Counted from the first letter of the stretch, positions 10,305 to 20,363 are shown. The stretch: 64,000 nt of DNA from JACRDG01 sp963760985 (GCA_963760985.1 CAVXFM010000016.1:248001-312000); one strand, 5' to 3'. The notes: a model not told the origin generated them from the sequence alone. Program-made: numbers and translations.

Positions 10305-10431
10305 ACTGCAATATACGGTGCATGAGCGGAAACCGCCGCGTCCGCGCACTGGCCTATGGTTTGGTTTCCTCTGTACCGTGGTGTGCTGAGGTAATCCTCT
10401 CGTAGATGCACCAGGAACCACCAGTGAACTC

Positions 10432-10581
10432 CCATGACCTGGAGGGTCACAACGAACCATGAAAATGGCACTCTGTCCAGCGACCAGCGGGAGCTGGCAA
10501 GTGCTTAAAGTTCTTGGGGATGGGGGTTCGGGGGAAGGCCCTTCTTTCAAGAAGGGCCTTCCCCCGACAATGCATTTTCAT
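10432..10581 (+). repeat. ~150-bp hairpin repeat, copy A1
   Basis: This is one of three copies (also 21261-21368 reversed and 28563-28713). The body runs from CCATGACCTGGAGGGTCACAA through ATGAAAATGGCA and CCAGCGACCAGCGGGAGCTGG to a perfect hairpin at 10530-10565 with arms GGGGGAAGGCCCTTCTT and its complement, then ends ATGCATTTTCAT, the inverted match of ATGAAAATGGCA. The hairpin could terminate transcription or fold in RNA, although no T-tract follows. No gene is convincingly encoded. Confidence 0.7.
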
Positions 10582-11050
10582 GAGAAACGTGTCAAATATT
10601 CCCACGTTTTTGAGTATAGCATTTCACGGCCGACTCCCGAAATGATCTTCCCCCAAATCCCATGTGGGAAATCTTCCCTGCGCTTCCCAAAATATCCCGC
10701 ACAGAAGGAGTGGAGGTCTCGGCCAAGCCATCTGTCGGTCACGCTCTCGCGGCGGCCATCTCTTCACACGCGTGGAGAATGAGGATCATTCTCCGTGGCA
10801 TTTCCCCATCAATCGAACGGGGCCTTGCGGCATCACACGACGTGGGAGGAGAAATCCGGACTCAAGATGATGCACGGACGCGGTCATCTTCAATGACGTG
10901 CGGCATTGACCCGGGTACTCGCGGGTCAACAAGATCGGCGCTCGACCCTTGGCAGGGTCTCTGTCAGCCTTCTGGGAGACGCTTTGAGGCGAACATACCA
11001 CTAGACCATCCCCAGCCTTTCTGTTAAAACTGTAGTACAAGAGGTGTGTC
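10582..11050. other. Intergenic, no gene recognised
   Basis: No credible coding sequence is seen in this 470-bp stretch. Minus-strand frames here are the antisense of the following gene and lack family resemblance. It should contain the promoter of the plus-strand gene at 11051, but no convincing -35/-10 pair was identified. Confidence 0.5.
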
Positions 11051-11860
11051 ATGGACTTTCTCGATCCTGAAAAACTCCGCTTGGTTCCCGGGCAAAGCAT
11101 GCAAGCCACCTTCTTGAGATCCTCCGCGCAACAGCCGGAGGTAGGGTTCTTTATTCGCTCGATCTCCGAATTTAACCACTCCGATGGAGCCCCGGCCATT
11201 CTGCAGCGCGCAGGATTGATCAAATTCAATGATGTTCTCCTCGTATTGACCATGCTGAGAGTGGAAGCGGAATCAGTGGAACTCTTTGACGTGTGGTGGA
11301 ATTACTGTTCCCGACGCGAAGCCGATCTGTTCAAGATGATGGCTGAACAGGAGAAGCTTACCGTTCACTTGTACGACGACAAGGGAAGATACCACTCAGT
11401 TGAGACGGAAAACAGTTTCCGCAGGTTCTTTTCTTCATTGCCCGACCTGTTCGAACAATCCGAGCACTGGACGGAAGTGGAATTCGACCGAGCTGTGAGA
11501 GGGTTTTCCGCGGAGTCGTATCCCAAAGAGAATCTCTGGGAAATAATCCAGCTCAAGGAAGAAGAGGAACTGGCTGAGGAAAAAACCTCACACGGAATCG
11601 AGGATTATCCCGGGGGCATTCCCGACCAATTGAGACCCTTTTACGACTACTTACCTGCCCAGGGACATTGCATCCGCGTGGTTCCTTCCACGTTCGAGGA
11701 CAAGGCCATAGACGGGAATCCTGAAGAATTCCTGTACCCCGCGCCTGTGAAGACCGTTCTGCGTTGCGGAATTCGGTGGGCCAAAGGCTATCCTGTGGCC
11801 CCGATTCCGTTCATTCCGGGCCTCGGCCTGGCAGTGCCTCCGGACGATACAGAATTCTGA
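11051..11860 (+). CDS. Uncharacterised 269-aa protein
   Basis: The ATG at 11051 follows AAGAGGTGTGTC, a plausible ribosome-binding site, and the frame is open for 269 codons with codon use like its neighbours. The protein looks soluble and acidic: no signal peptide or membrane helix, a glutamate-rich segment (LKEEEELAEEK) near 178-188, and a Pro-rich end (PVAPIPFIPGLGLAVPPDD). The central WWNYCSRREADLFKMMAEQE and the Phe/Arg-rich stretch that follows suggest a helical domain. I do not recognise the family. It stands alone between a repeat region and a convergent exported-protein gene, with a shared hairpin after its stop. Confidence 0.75.
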   Translation: MDFLDPEKLRLVPGQSMQATFLRSSAQQPEVGFFIRSISEFNHSDGAPAILQRAGLIKFNDVLLVLTMLRVEAESVELFDVWWNYCSRREADLFKMMAEQEKLTVHLYDDKGRYHSVETENSFRRFFSSLPDLFEQSEHWTEVEFDRAVRGFSAESYPKENLWEIIQLKEEEELAEEKTSHGIEDYPGGIPDQLRPFYDYLPAQGHCIRVVPSTFEDKAIDGNPEEFLYPAPVKTVLRCGIRWAKGYPVAPIPFIPGLGLAVPPDDTEF

Positions 11861-11891
11861 CCAGGGCCGTCTCGGCTCTTTGCATCATCGT

Positions 11892-11922
11892 CCTCGATGG
11901 CCTCTATCCGCGGCCATCGAGG
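11892..11922. terminator. Bidirectional hairpin between convergent genes
   Basis: CCTCGATGGCC and GGCCATCGAGG form a perfect 11-bp stem with a 9-nt loop, placed 31 nt after the stop at 11860 and 2 nt after the minus-strand stop at 11925. There is no long T-tract on either side, so termination strength is uncertain, but the position between two converging genes fits a shared terminator. Confidence 0.6.
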
Positions 11923-11924
11923 AT

Positions 11925-12357
11925 TTAACGAGACTTCTTGAGCTGTGCCAAGTCCTTGTTGCAGTTCGCCAGGTCTCGGTAGAGCGTGTCCACTTTCTCC
12001 ACGTCAGCTGCAGGATCCTGTTCGAGTTTGACGATTTCCGACCTGATGCGGTTGCACTCGGTTTCCTTTACCAGATCGGGTTGGCATGCGTCTTTGCAGC
12101 CCACGTCCTTCTTTTGCAACTCGATGAGGCTCTTGCGCAGATCCACGATCTGTTTCTGTATTTGGGTGACCTCGTGAAATTTCTTCTTGTCAAAGGCCGC
12201 TTTGAGAGAGGTCTCCCTGTGAGAAATCTCCCTTTCCAGCGAGGCCCGGTTCTTTTCGATTTCGCGGCACTCATCGCAGGTGATTGCCTGCGCGATGCCC
12301 ACCCAAACGCACATGACCGCGGTAAGAAACGATTGCTGCTACAGTGGTGCGGGTCAA
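11925..12357 (-). CDS. Exported coiled-coil protein, frameshifted in signal peptide
   Basis: The mature part begins ITCDECREIEKNRASLEREI and is almost entirely charged heptad-like helix with several Cys (CDEC, GCKDAC, ECNRI, NCNKD), ending in KKSR. The open frame starts at MCVWVGIAQA, only the end of a signal peptide. Removing one base near 12323 joins it to an upstream frame giving MTRTTVAAIVS-TAVMCVWVGIAQA, a complete Sec signal, starting at TTG 12357 behind GGAGG. The total is 143 aa. A periplasmic coiled-coil protein is the safest description; no family is recognised. It converges on 11051-11860. Confidence 0.6.
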
Positions 12358-12545
12358 TTCCTTGCCTCCCTGTGTGACCTTGAAGGCGGTGAACCGGTTC
12401 GGTTCAAGGCCCGGGGGATGGGGAGACGTGTCCTCTCCGACATCCCACGGTGATTCGGACCAACCGCGTAGCCTCTTCACGCGGACGCCCGTGAAGGTAA
12501 TCTGTCCGGGCCAGAGCCCACACTGACGGGGAGACACGTGCGGGA

Positions 12546-13296
12546 TTAGAATCGATGCACCAATGTTGCCAGTCCCTGAATCATGTCAGTACCGGAGTTC
12601 GAATTGTGCAGTTCGTCACCCTTACCCCACATGTTTCCGTTGGACAGATGCCTCCATTGCAGCCCCAAGCATACCAGCCCACGACCGAACAGGGTCTTTT
12701 CGAAACCGAATCCGCTTAATAAGGACCAGTTCCAACGTGACCCGGAGTTTCTGTACGTCTCAGAGACATAACCGAGGCCCACACCGCTTTCAAAATAGGT
12801 GGCTGCTCCCAGAGGGCCGAATGGAAAGGTGAACCGGCCCTTGGGCACTCCCGAAATCTCCACGCCGTCGTGGAAATCAAGCCGCTTGAGCTTTTCCACG
12901 TTCCCTTCGTGGTACATGACGTACGAGCCGATCAATGCCACCTGAAACTCGCCAATTGCGGGGCCCAATTTCGTCACTGTCGGAAACTTCTTAACGGGTT
13001 TACTCAGTTCCACTGTAGCATAATCGAGGTTGGTACACGTGCCGAAAGTTTTGCCGTACGCCATTTTCAGCATGTATCCTCCCTGGGCCGCAGAGGAAAT
13101 GGTGGATGAAACTGCGGGAAGAGAGCCTTCCGGACGGATTTCCTCCGAAGAGGGGATTGCTTTGACGATGTTTCTTACCGTCACTGCGCTCCGCGGTTGA
13201 TATCCCATCAGAGGATATGGCGGCCGAAGCGGCCAAGGTCAACGCGCAGCATGCCCACACGACCATAAGTCGACGTCCAAATCTCGCAAAACCCAC
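12546..13296 (-). CDS. PagL-like lipid A 3-O-deacylase / acyloxyacyl hydrolase, frameshifted
   Basis: The C-terminal half is a beta-barrel-like sequence ending in QWRHLSNGNMWG..HNSNSGTDMIQGLATLVHRF, which matches the conserved His-Ser active-site region of PagL-type outer-membrane lipid A deacylases (RYxHxSNAG..NPG). The final Phe also suits an outer-membrane protein. The N-terminal signal peptide (MGFARFGRRLMVVWACCALTLAASAA) lies in another frame and starts at GTG 13296 with GGGAG upstream. One extra G in the GGG at 13204-13206 explains the break. The total is 249 aa, longer than classic PagL because of a Ser/Pro-rich region after the signal. The enzyme would trim a 3-O acyl chain from lipid A at the cell surface. 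Confidence 0.6.
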
Positions 13297-14090
13297 GATA
13301 CTCTCCCTCACTTTGAGAAATAAGCAGCCAGCAACGGACCGGCTGGTACCATGGGCTTCGCGGTCTGTCAAGAAATAAAACAGCCTCAATGCACTTTTAG
13401 CGGGTTTATACTCATGCAGCATCACATTGCCGCGACATAACCGCGTGGTATTATCAGAAATATGCTACAGACGCGTGATAAGCAGAAACTGCAGGAGCAA
13501 AACGCGGTAACAGGCTATTATGATGGTGCTAAGGAGCGGACGGCTGCAGCACAGGTTTTCTGACCATGGGCGAGCGCTCCCGCGCAATATACCGATGCGC
13601 GATCCGTAAGTGATTTTGGTCTGCCGGCAGCATGCCTCTGAAGCGCAGTCAGGTCGGGCCGTTCGTAGCGAAAGAGGTTGGCCGCCAGTGTCGTACGCCT
13701 GAAAACGCATTGGGAGTAATCCTCAATAGCGGGTCAGTGTCAATGGACCAAAAGGTGGCATGATATCGGATGGTGTGCGCTCCAATGCGAGTCTGGTGTT
13801 GGTAAGCGGCCAAACTGATTATAGCCCACGTACACACGGGCAGATAGACCACATGTGGTCCCAATTCCGAGACTGACCGGTCATTCGCATGGCCACTCTC
13901 GCCTGACGCGTGCCACCACAAGCCTGTCCTGCACAAGAATGGGGTGTGCTCGCGTTTGCAGCCACGCGTGGAATGAGCCCTTGACACGTAGGGCGATGGT
14001 TGCTATCAGAGTACCAGCATCACCAAAAGCCCTCCGGTACCTGGTCCAGTCGAAAGGTAAAGGCCGCGATGGCGAAGCAAAATAAAGGGG
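13297..14090. other. 794-bp gap with a partial dispersed repeat
   Basis: No coding sequence with family resemblance is seen. At about 13656-13713 the text GTTCGTAGCGAAAGAGGTTG ... TACGCCTGAAAACGCATTGG resembles the repeat at 30786-30860 (CGTAGCGAAGGAG ... TACGCCTGAAAGCGCAATGG), so the gap contains at least a decayed copy of the C-family repeat. The 3' end must hold the control region of corC. Confidence 0.4.
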
Positions 14091-14972
14091 GTGTGCAAAT
14101 CTTTGGACGAATCGCATTCTGGGAAAAAGCGAAGCTTTTCCAGTTGGTTCAAAAGCAAGATGGGCCTGGAACGGAGCCGGCTGGGAATTCAGCAGGTTCT
14201 GGACGAGAGTGAAGAGCGAGGCCTTATTGACCCCGATGAAGGGGAGATGATCGACGGCATCTTCGACTTGAAGGAGACTGTTGCACGGGAAATCATGATC
14301 CCGCGCACGCACCTCGTTGCCATCTCCAAAGACGCCGATCGGGAACAGGTCCTCACCACGATCATCCAGTCCGGCCATTCACGGATTCCCGTGTACGATC
14401 AGGACCTGGATCATATCGTCGGCGTAATCTACGCAAAAGATCTGCTCCCCCTGTGGCTCAACGACGAGCAGGAATTCTCCGTGGAGCAAATCTGTCGTGA
14501 ACCTTACTTTGTTCCTGAAACCAAACCCGTCAAGGATCTTCTGAACGAACTTCGCACGAAGAAATCTCATTTAGCCGTCATTGTTGACGAATATGGGGGA
14601 ACCTCAGGCATCGTGACCATTGAGGATATCGTCGAAGAGATCATAGGCGAGATCCGAGATGAATACGACATGGAGGAGGATCCGTTCGTGGTTCAGGACG
14701 ACGGCACCGTAATAGCAAACGCGCGAACGAATCTGGACGAATTTGATGAGTATTTCCAAGTGAGTCTTCCCCGTGGCGCGTACGACACCCTGGGAGGATA
14801 TATCATCAACATCCTGGGCCGAGTTCCCAGCAAGGATGAAGAGATACTGTCGCAGGGGCTCAGACTGCGCATTTGCGGAGGTGACAGAAAACGGATCACG
14901 CGGGTGATAGTATCCACCGCGTCAGAAGCGGAATCCCCCAACGCTACCGTGTATTCCGAACCCCGTCTATGA
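14091..14972 (+). CDS. corC: CorC/HlyC-family CBS-domain protein
   Basis: The 293-aa protein aligns in order with E. coli CorC (YbeX): a short N-terminus, then IMIPRTHLVAISKDADREQVL opening the first CBS domain, IVGVIYAKDLLPL, the second CBS with HLAVIVDEYGGTSGIVTIEDIVEEIIGEI, and a C-terminal transporter-associated domain (GAYDTLGGYIINILGRVP). It lacks the membrane DUF21 domain of larger relatives. CorC is linked to Mg2+/Co2+ resistance and envelope maintenance. The start is uncertain: GTG 14091 has its G-run too close, while TTG 14103 has AAAGGGGG at better distance. It overlaps lnt by 4 nt (ATGA), the same corC-lnt order as in enterobacteria. Confidence 0.88.
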   Translation: MCKSLDESHSGKKRSFSSWFKSKMGLERSRLGIQQVLDESEERGLIDPDEGEMIDGIFDLKETVAREIMIPRTHLVAISKDADREQVLTTIIQSGHSRIPVYDQDLDHIVGVIYAKDLLPLWLNDEQEFSVEQICREPYFVPETKPVKDLLNELRTKKSHLAVIVDEYGGTSGIVTIEDIVEEIIGEIRDEYDMEEDPFVVQDDGTVIANARTNLDEFDEYFQVSLPRGAYDTLGGYIINILGRVPSKDEEILSQGLRLRICGGDRKRITRVIVSTASEAESPNATVYSEPRL

Positions 14973-16502
14973 TTCCTTTTCTCGCCGCGGGAGTAAGTGG
15001 TCTGCTGCTTTCTCTGGCCTTTCCTCCTTGGGGAATGGATCTCGTGGCGTGGGTGGCTTTTGTTCCCTTGTTCTGGGCTCTGGATGGCGAAGCGAGCCGC
15101 GAGCGTTGCGCGATGTACGGGGCGGTGTTTGGCCTGGTTTTCTTCGCGCTGGACGTGAAATGGGTAATTGCGACCCTGACGACCCACGGTCATTTCTCCC
15201 CCTTGCCTGCCGCGCTCGTGTTTCTTCTGATGGTGGCATACCTGGCGCTGTATCCTGCCGCATTCTGCTATATTTTGGCTTGTTTTCACAGGAAAGGTGT
15301 CGATCTGGCGGTGGTGGCGCCGTTTGTTTGGATTGCCCTGGAGTACACGCGGGCTTTGTGCTGTACGGGGTTTCCGTGGGATCTCCTAGGTTACTCTCAG
15401 GTCCAGCGGTCTTTGCTCGTACAGATCGCGGATATCACCGGGGTCTATGGGATTTCCTTCCTGGTGATACTGGTAAATGGAGCTTTCTGGGAGTTGGCGC
15501 GGCTTGCGGTGAAGCCGGACAAGGGCCGCTGGCGGCTTATGGCGGCCGCAGTGGGCTTACTGGTCGTGGTGGTGACATATGGCGATGTGAGAAGGGATCA
15601 GTTCTCCGCGGAACCGGCCAACGGTCGTGCCGTCACCGTAGGAGTGCTCCAGGGGAATATTCCGCAGGGGCTCAAGTGGAAGAAATCTATGCGGGAGCAC
15701 ACGTTCCAGACCTACGAGACTCTGGGAAGGCACGCGGTGGAAGCGGGGGCTGGGTTGCTTGTATGGCCGGAGACCAGCGCACCGGTCATGTTCGGCAGTC
15801 GGGACCTAGATTGGAAGATCCCTGGTCTCATGTCCCAGAAACCTGAAAGTGCCCATGCTGATCGGCGCGCCGTCTGAAAAGATGGTGGGCAAAGAGATCC
15901 ACTACTACAACAGCGCCCTCCTGGTGGATGGCACCCATGTGCGGGAACGCTACGACAAGATACATCTCGTGCCGTTTGGCGAGTACATGCCGCTCTCGTG
16001 GCTTCTCCCCTTGGGACCCGGCATCGCGGCAAGAGAAGCGGATTATTCTGCCGGCGACACCATGACCGTGATGAGCCTGCCGCATTGTCCGCGGTTTAGC
16101 GTGTTGATCTGCTATGAAGCGATATTTCCCGAGCTTGCGCGGCTGGCGGTGAACAAGGGAGCGGAAATGCTCCTCAATATTACCAACGACGGATGGTTTG
16201 GACGGAGCGGCGCCCCCTATCAGCATCTGGCCATGGCAGGAATGCGGAGTGTCGAGAACCGGGTCTGGTTGGTCCGCGCTGCGAACACCGGTATCAGTGC
16301 GGCCTTTGATCCGACCGGACGCATGGTGAGGCAGATTCCTTTAGATAAGCAAGGGTTCTTCATTGTCCGGGTTTCTGCCCACACGGGAGCGGAGACCTTT
16401 TACAGTCGTTTTGGCGACGTTTTTGCGTGGGTCTGTGTCTTAATATGTGTCGTTCTGGGCGTGTTCACACTGCGTGGCCGCCGCGGCATTGTGCGGGAGT
16501 AA
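14969..16502 (+). CDS. lnt: Apolipoprotein N-acyltransferase, frameshifted
   Basis: Two frames overlap to give a 510-aa Lnt. The first holds about six membrane helices and LLVWPETSAP with the catalytic Glu. The second holds DKIHLVPFGEY with Lys, LICYEAIFPE with the nucleophile Cys, NITNDGWFGRSGAPYQHL, and a last membrane helix. The break lies in CAGAAAC at 15836-15842; deleting one A gives SQNLKVPMLIGAPSE. Lnt adds the third acyl chain to the N-terminal Cys of lipoproteins in the inner membrane and is normally essential in Gram-negatives. The ATG overlaps the corC stop (ATGA), indicating coupling. Confidence 0.92.
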
Positions 16503-16509
16503 AGGAATC

Positions 16510-17607
16510 ATGACCCCGAAGACCAAGAGAACGCTCGTAAGGGCAGGGGCAGGGCTGTCACTGATCTTGTTCCTGATATGGCTCATGCATGGCCTCGCGT
16601 CTGTCACCACGATGCTGATGGCGGCATTTGTGATGGCGTACATTCTGAATCCTGCGGTACAACGGCTAGCCTCTTTCGGCCTTGGCAGGTCAGGGGCAGC
16701 TTTCCTGGTAATCTTCCTTGGCCTTGCGTTGATCGTGGGGTTTGTGTTGATTGTGCTGCCTGCGGTTCTGGGTGAGATCAGCCGTTTTGCGAGCAGGCTT
16801 CCTCGTTACTGGGCAGCTATTCAGGGTCTGGCGCTGCAGGCCGCGCAGAAGCTGAACCTCGAAGTCCCGCAGGACTGGACACAGATCACGAACCTGGTGA
16901 TCGAGCGCGGTCGGCAGATGCTTCCCGGGCTGGCAGATTACAGCACGCAACTGGTCGCGTCTCTGTTCAAGTCGACAATGAAATTCATTTCCGCGGCATT
17001 TTATGTGCTGATGGTTCCGGTGATCGCGTATTATCTCATGGTCTCGTTCGAGCAGGTCAAGAGCGACGCTGAGTCGCTTGTCCCGCCCTACCTGCGAGAG
17101 TCGGTCATGGACAAGGTGCGCCAGGTGGACACGGTGCTCGCGGCCTTTGTGCGCGGACAGTTGACCGTGGCAACCGTGCTGGGGATCTTGTACAGTGTCG
17201 GATTTTTGGTCATAGGCATAGACCTGGCATTGGTATTGGGTATCTTGTCAGGGGTGTTGTGGATCATTCCGTACGTAGGCACATTGTTCGCGTTGACCGC
17301 GGGTTCGGCCACAGCATTAGCGAAGTTTGGCGACTTCGTTCATGTGGGGTATGTGGTCGCGTGGGTGGCCGCAGTACAACTACTGGAGGGATATGTCCTG
17401 ACTCCGCGAATAGTCGGCCAAGCCGTGGGGCTGCACCCTGTGGTTTACATCCTGGCTTTGATCGTGGGTGCGAACCTCTTCGGGTTCGTGGGGCTGCTGG
17501 TGGCCATTCCGGTTACCGCTGCGCTGAAAGTCTTGATGAAGACCGGCCTCGATGCGTATCGCGACTCGTACCTGTATAACGATCCCGCGGCAGAAAAGAC
17601 CGAGTGA
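16510..17607 (+). CDS. AI-2E family (PerM-like) transporter
   Basis: The protein of about 365 aa has the family layout: two N-terminal helices, a helical extramembrane region (LPRYWAAIQGLALQAAQKLNLEVPQDW...), the ISAAFYVLMVPVIAYYLM helix, FVRGQLTVATVLGILYSVGF, and the C-terminal block LEGYVLTPRIVGQAVGLHPVVYILALIVGANLFGFVGLLVAIPVTA, typical of AI-2E/PerM permeases. Substrates vary (quorum signals, Na+/H+ in some) and cannot be assigned here. ATG 16510 has AAAGGA just upstream and lies 8 nt after the lnt stop; the stop overlaps the rsmI start (ATGA). It is therefore the third gene of a corC-lnt-permease-rsmI operon. Confidence 0.88.
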   Translation: MTPKTKRTLVRAGAGLSLILFLIWLMHGLASVTTMLMAAFVMAYILNPAVQRLASFGLGRSGAAFLVIFLGLALIVGFVLIVLPAVLGEISRFASRLPRYWAAIQGLALQAAQKLNLEVPQDWTQITNLVIERGRQMLPGLADYSTQLVASLFKSTMKFISAAFYVLMVPVIAYYLMVSFEQVKSDAESLVPPYLRESVMDKVRQVDTVLAAFVRGQLTVATVLGILYSVGFLVIGIDLALVLGILSGVLWIIPYVGTLFALTAGSATALAKFGDFVHVGYVVAWVAAVQLLEGYVLTPRIVGQAVGLHPVVYILALIVGANLFGFVGLLVAIPVTAALKVLMKTGLDAYRDSYLYNDPAAEKTE

Positions 17608-18446
17608 TGAAGAACGGAATTCTCCACGTGGTGGCCACTCCTATTGGCAACCTCGACGACATCACGATTCGCGGGTTGCAAGTGTTGAAGAATGCAGACC
17701 TTATTGCATGTGAGGATACGAGAAAGAGCCGCATCCTGCTCTCACGCTGGGACATCTCTACTCCCCTGATGAGTCTCCATCGGTTTAACGAGGCTCGGAA
17801 GATTGCGACCATTCTGGAGCGGCTGCAACAGGGAGAGACCGTGGCGCTCATCAGCGACGCGGGCACTCCTGCCGTGTCCGATCCAGGAGACAGGCTGGTG
17901 AAGGCTGTCCTGGACGCGGGATTCTCAGTGACCCCTGCGCCTGGGCCGTGTTCGATTGTCGCGGCGCTTTCTGTGTCGGGCATGGACGCGTCTGCCTTCG
18001 TGTACCTGGGGTTTGTGCCCCGCAAGGACGATCAGCGTCGAGTCTTTTTTCAGGAACTTCTGGACGAGAAGAGGTCCGCGGTCTTCTTCGAAACTCCGAG
18101 GCGGATCCAAGCTACCCTAAAGATCGCTGCGGAAATGATGGGTTCTCGGCGCATGGCGCTCTTCAGGGAACTCACCAAACTTCATGAGGAGATTCTTGCC
18201 GGCACGGCAGGGGAGCTCCTGGAAGCGCTTGACTCACGAGCTTCGGTGAAAGGTGAGATCGTGGTCGTCGTTGAAGGAGCGATCGATGGTGGCTCGGGAG
18301 TGGATCCTGAGGAAGCGGTGAGGTGTCTTGCTGCGGAAGGTTTTTCCGGCAAACGTTTGGCTGACGAGGCGCATCGGCGATTCGGCATGAAAAAGAGCGA
18401 GGCTTATCGTGTGTACCTGAAAGTGGCGCGGGAAGACGCTTCGTGA
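17607..18446 (+). CDS. rsmI: 16S rRNA C1402 2'-O-ribose methyltransferase RsmI
   Basis: The sequence contains the full RsmI signature set: VATPIGNLDDITIRGLQVL near the start, IACEDTRKSRILL, LISDAGTPAVSDPG (SAM-binding region), FFETPRRIQATL, and LFRELTKLHEEILAGTAGEL. At about 279 aa it has the usual length. RsmI methylates the ribose of C1402 in the ribosomal decoding site using SAM. The ATG at 17607 overlaps the previous stop; a GTG at 17604 is also in frame. The C-terminal helical region (GFSGKRLADEAHRRFGMKKSEAYRVYL) is also typical. Confidence 0.95.
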   Translation: MKNGILHVVATPIGNLDDITIRGLQVLKNADLIACEDTRKSRILLSRWDISTPLMSLHRFNEARKIATILERLQQGETVALISDAGTPAVSDPGDRLVKAVLDAGFSVTPAPGPCSIVAALSVSGMDASAFVYLGFVPRKDDQRRVFFQELLDEKRSAVFFETPRRIQATLKIAAEMMGSRRMALFRELTKLHEEILAGTAGELLEALDSRASVKGEIVVVVEGAIDGGSGVDPEEAVRCLAAEGFSGKRLADEAHRRFGMKKSEAYRVYLKVAREDAS

Positions 18447-18708
18447 CCGGTCGTCCGCGTGAAATCCTCTGGACAACGCGCTCGCGGGTGCTATAGTGAA
18501 CCATAGGAAAAATGGCGCCGTTTGCGAGGAAATATGCCATGCGTCAACCAGGAATCGGTGAGAATTCAGCTGGTTCCTAAGAGTACCCCGACCTCCCGGA
18601 TAACTCGTTGACTTAGATTTCAATGGCGTCCCACATAATGTTGCTCAATTCGGCAAGCGGTACCGCTCATGGGTGTACTCCCGGCATGCCTGTTCCGGAG
18701 GAGTAGTC

Positions 18709-20301
18709 GTGACAGACGCGAGTGTAAGGGAAAGATTTGGTAAGCTGCTGGAAAACGCCGGGCAGATGTGTTGGGAGCTGGACCGAAGCTTCCGAGTGGT
18801 CTACGCAAACGATCTTCTGATCAAGACCTTCGGAAATCCGGTGGGAAAAGTGTGTCACGATTTCATGGCATGCAGCGAGGATGTGTGTCCCGAATGCCCG
18901 GTGAGAAAAATTTTTCAAGGCGAGGAACGCGCCTCGTCCGAGCGGATGCGTTTTGATACGCAGGGCAGACGAGTTTGGCTGCAGCACACGGCTACTCCGG
19001 TGCGAAACGAATCCGGTGAGGTGGTGGGCGCCCTTGAATTGACTATTGACACCACGCAACGCAAACAGACCGAGGAATGGCTTATAGACTCCGAGAGACT
19101 CTATCGCAACCTGGTGGAACAGGTCCCGGACGTCATCTTCTCCCTTGACGAGCATGGGCGATTTGCATTCGTCAACACCCACGTCGAGCTGTTTCTGGGG
19201 TATCCCGTAGAAAAGATACTGGAAACTCCTCTGGAAGACTACGTGGTTCCAGAGGACAGGGAACGCGTACGAACCATCCCCAACCTGAAACCGGAAGCCA
19301 TATGGGATGAAGAAATAGGCATCCTGGATGCAATAGGTCGTAAGAAATTCGCGAGAATTAGATGTAAGGCATCGTTCCCCTCCGGGGGGAGGCCTATGGG
19401 GTTCGAGGGCGTGATGCGCGACCGCACCATCAGAAGGAAACTGGAAGAAGAACTGAGGAACTCGAGAGAAGCACTGGTAGAGAAAATAAAGACCATCGAC
19501 GAACTGTACGACCACATCGTCCAGTCGGGCAAATGCAAGGCTATCGAAGAACACACCGCGGAAGTCGCCCACGAATTGCGGCAACCGCTGGCCATTGTGG
19601 GAGGCTTTGCCCGCAGGATGGAGAAACAACTCCAGTCAATGGAGACTTTCGACCTGGGCCGCCAGAGGCAGTATACCCACATCATCACGACTGAAGTGCA
19701 AAGACTGGAAAGAATCCTCGACGGGCTCATCGATTTCACCAAACGCGACAAGGTTCACGTGCAGCGCGTAAACCCCAACGAACTCATCGAGTACATCCTC
19801 GGGATTACCGATACGCGGATCCACGAAAAGCAAATTCGGCTAGCCGTGGCGCTCGGGACCGAAATAGCCGAGGTGCCCCTGGACCCGGGCCGATTCCAGC
19901 AGTTGGTGCTCAACCTGATGTCCAATGCGATAGACTCATCACCTACAGGCGGATCTATCGAAATTGAGACTGGAGCGTCGATCCCCAGCGACAGGGCGAT
20001 TAAAGTTGGGCAGCTTGAGTCACCGCTGTATTTTGAGATGAAGATCCGAAACACAGGACCGAAGATCCCGGCCGAAGATCTGCAGAAAGTCTTCAATCCC
20101 TTTTACACCACCAAGAAACACGGAACCGGGTTAGGTTTGACCGTATCCAAGAAGATCGTGGAGGACCACCACGGGACCATTTCCGTGAAGTCGGACGAAG
20201 ACGGTACCACCTTCATGATTTGGCTGCCGCTCGCTCAACCGGGGGATAACGGTTCCAGCGCTCTTTTCCAGTTGGAACGCGCGGGCTTGGGCCAGATGTA
20301 A
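18709..20301 (+). CDS. PAS-PAS sensor histidine kinase
   Basis: A soluble hybrid of two PAS domains (about residues 10-120 and 130-250) is followed by a coiled linker, a HisKA domain with AEVAHELRQPLAIVGG (phospho-acceptor His), and a HATPase_c domain with LVLNLMSNAIDSSP (N box), FNPFYTTKKHGTGLGLTVSKKIVEDHHG (F and G boxes). The first PAS carries a Cys cluster, CHDFMACSEDVCPECPV, of a kind common in anaerobic Desulfobacterota and plausibly redox- or metal-responsive (inference). No membrane helix is present, so sensing is cytoplasmic. GTG 18709 follows CGGAGGAGTAGTC. No response regulator is adjacent, so it is an orphan kinase here. Confidence 0.9.
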   Translation: MTDASVRERFGKLLENAGQMCWELDRSFRVVYANDLLIKTFGNPVGKVCHDFMACSEDVCPECPVRKIFQGEERASSERMRFDTQGRRVWLQHTATPVRNESGEVVGALELTIDTTQRKQTEEWLIDSERLYRNLVEQVPDVIFSLDEHGRFAFVNTHVELFLGYPVEKILETPLEDYVVPEDRERVRTIPNLKPEAIWDEEIGILDAIGRKKFARIRCKASFPSGGRPMGFEGVMRDRTIRRKLEEELRNSREALVEKIKTIDELYDHIVQSGKCKAIEEHTAEVAHELRQPLAIVGGFARRMEKQLQSMETFDLGRQRQYTHIITTEVQRLERILDGLIDFTKRDKVHVQRVNPNELIEYILGITDTRIHEKQIRLAVALGTEIAEVPLDPGRFQQLVLNLMSNAIDSSPTGGSIEIETGASIPSDRAIKVGQLESPLYFEMKIRNTGPKIPAEDLQKVFNPFYTTKKHGTGLGLTVSKKIVEDHHGTISVKSDEDGTTFMIWLPLAQPGDNGSSALFQLERAGLGQM

Positions 20302-20363
20302 GCGCGGATTCACACCGCGAAGAAGCATATGGTATGAGACGCGTTGATGGCGTGCAGTTCCGG

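Noticed and set aside
10459..10581. Small proteins encoded inside the hairpin repeats (open on both strands in all copies)
   Set aside because: Openness on both strands and substitutions that change residues as often as not fit a non-coding repeat without stop codons by composition.
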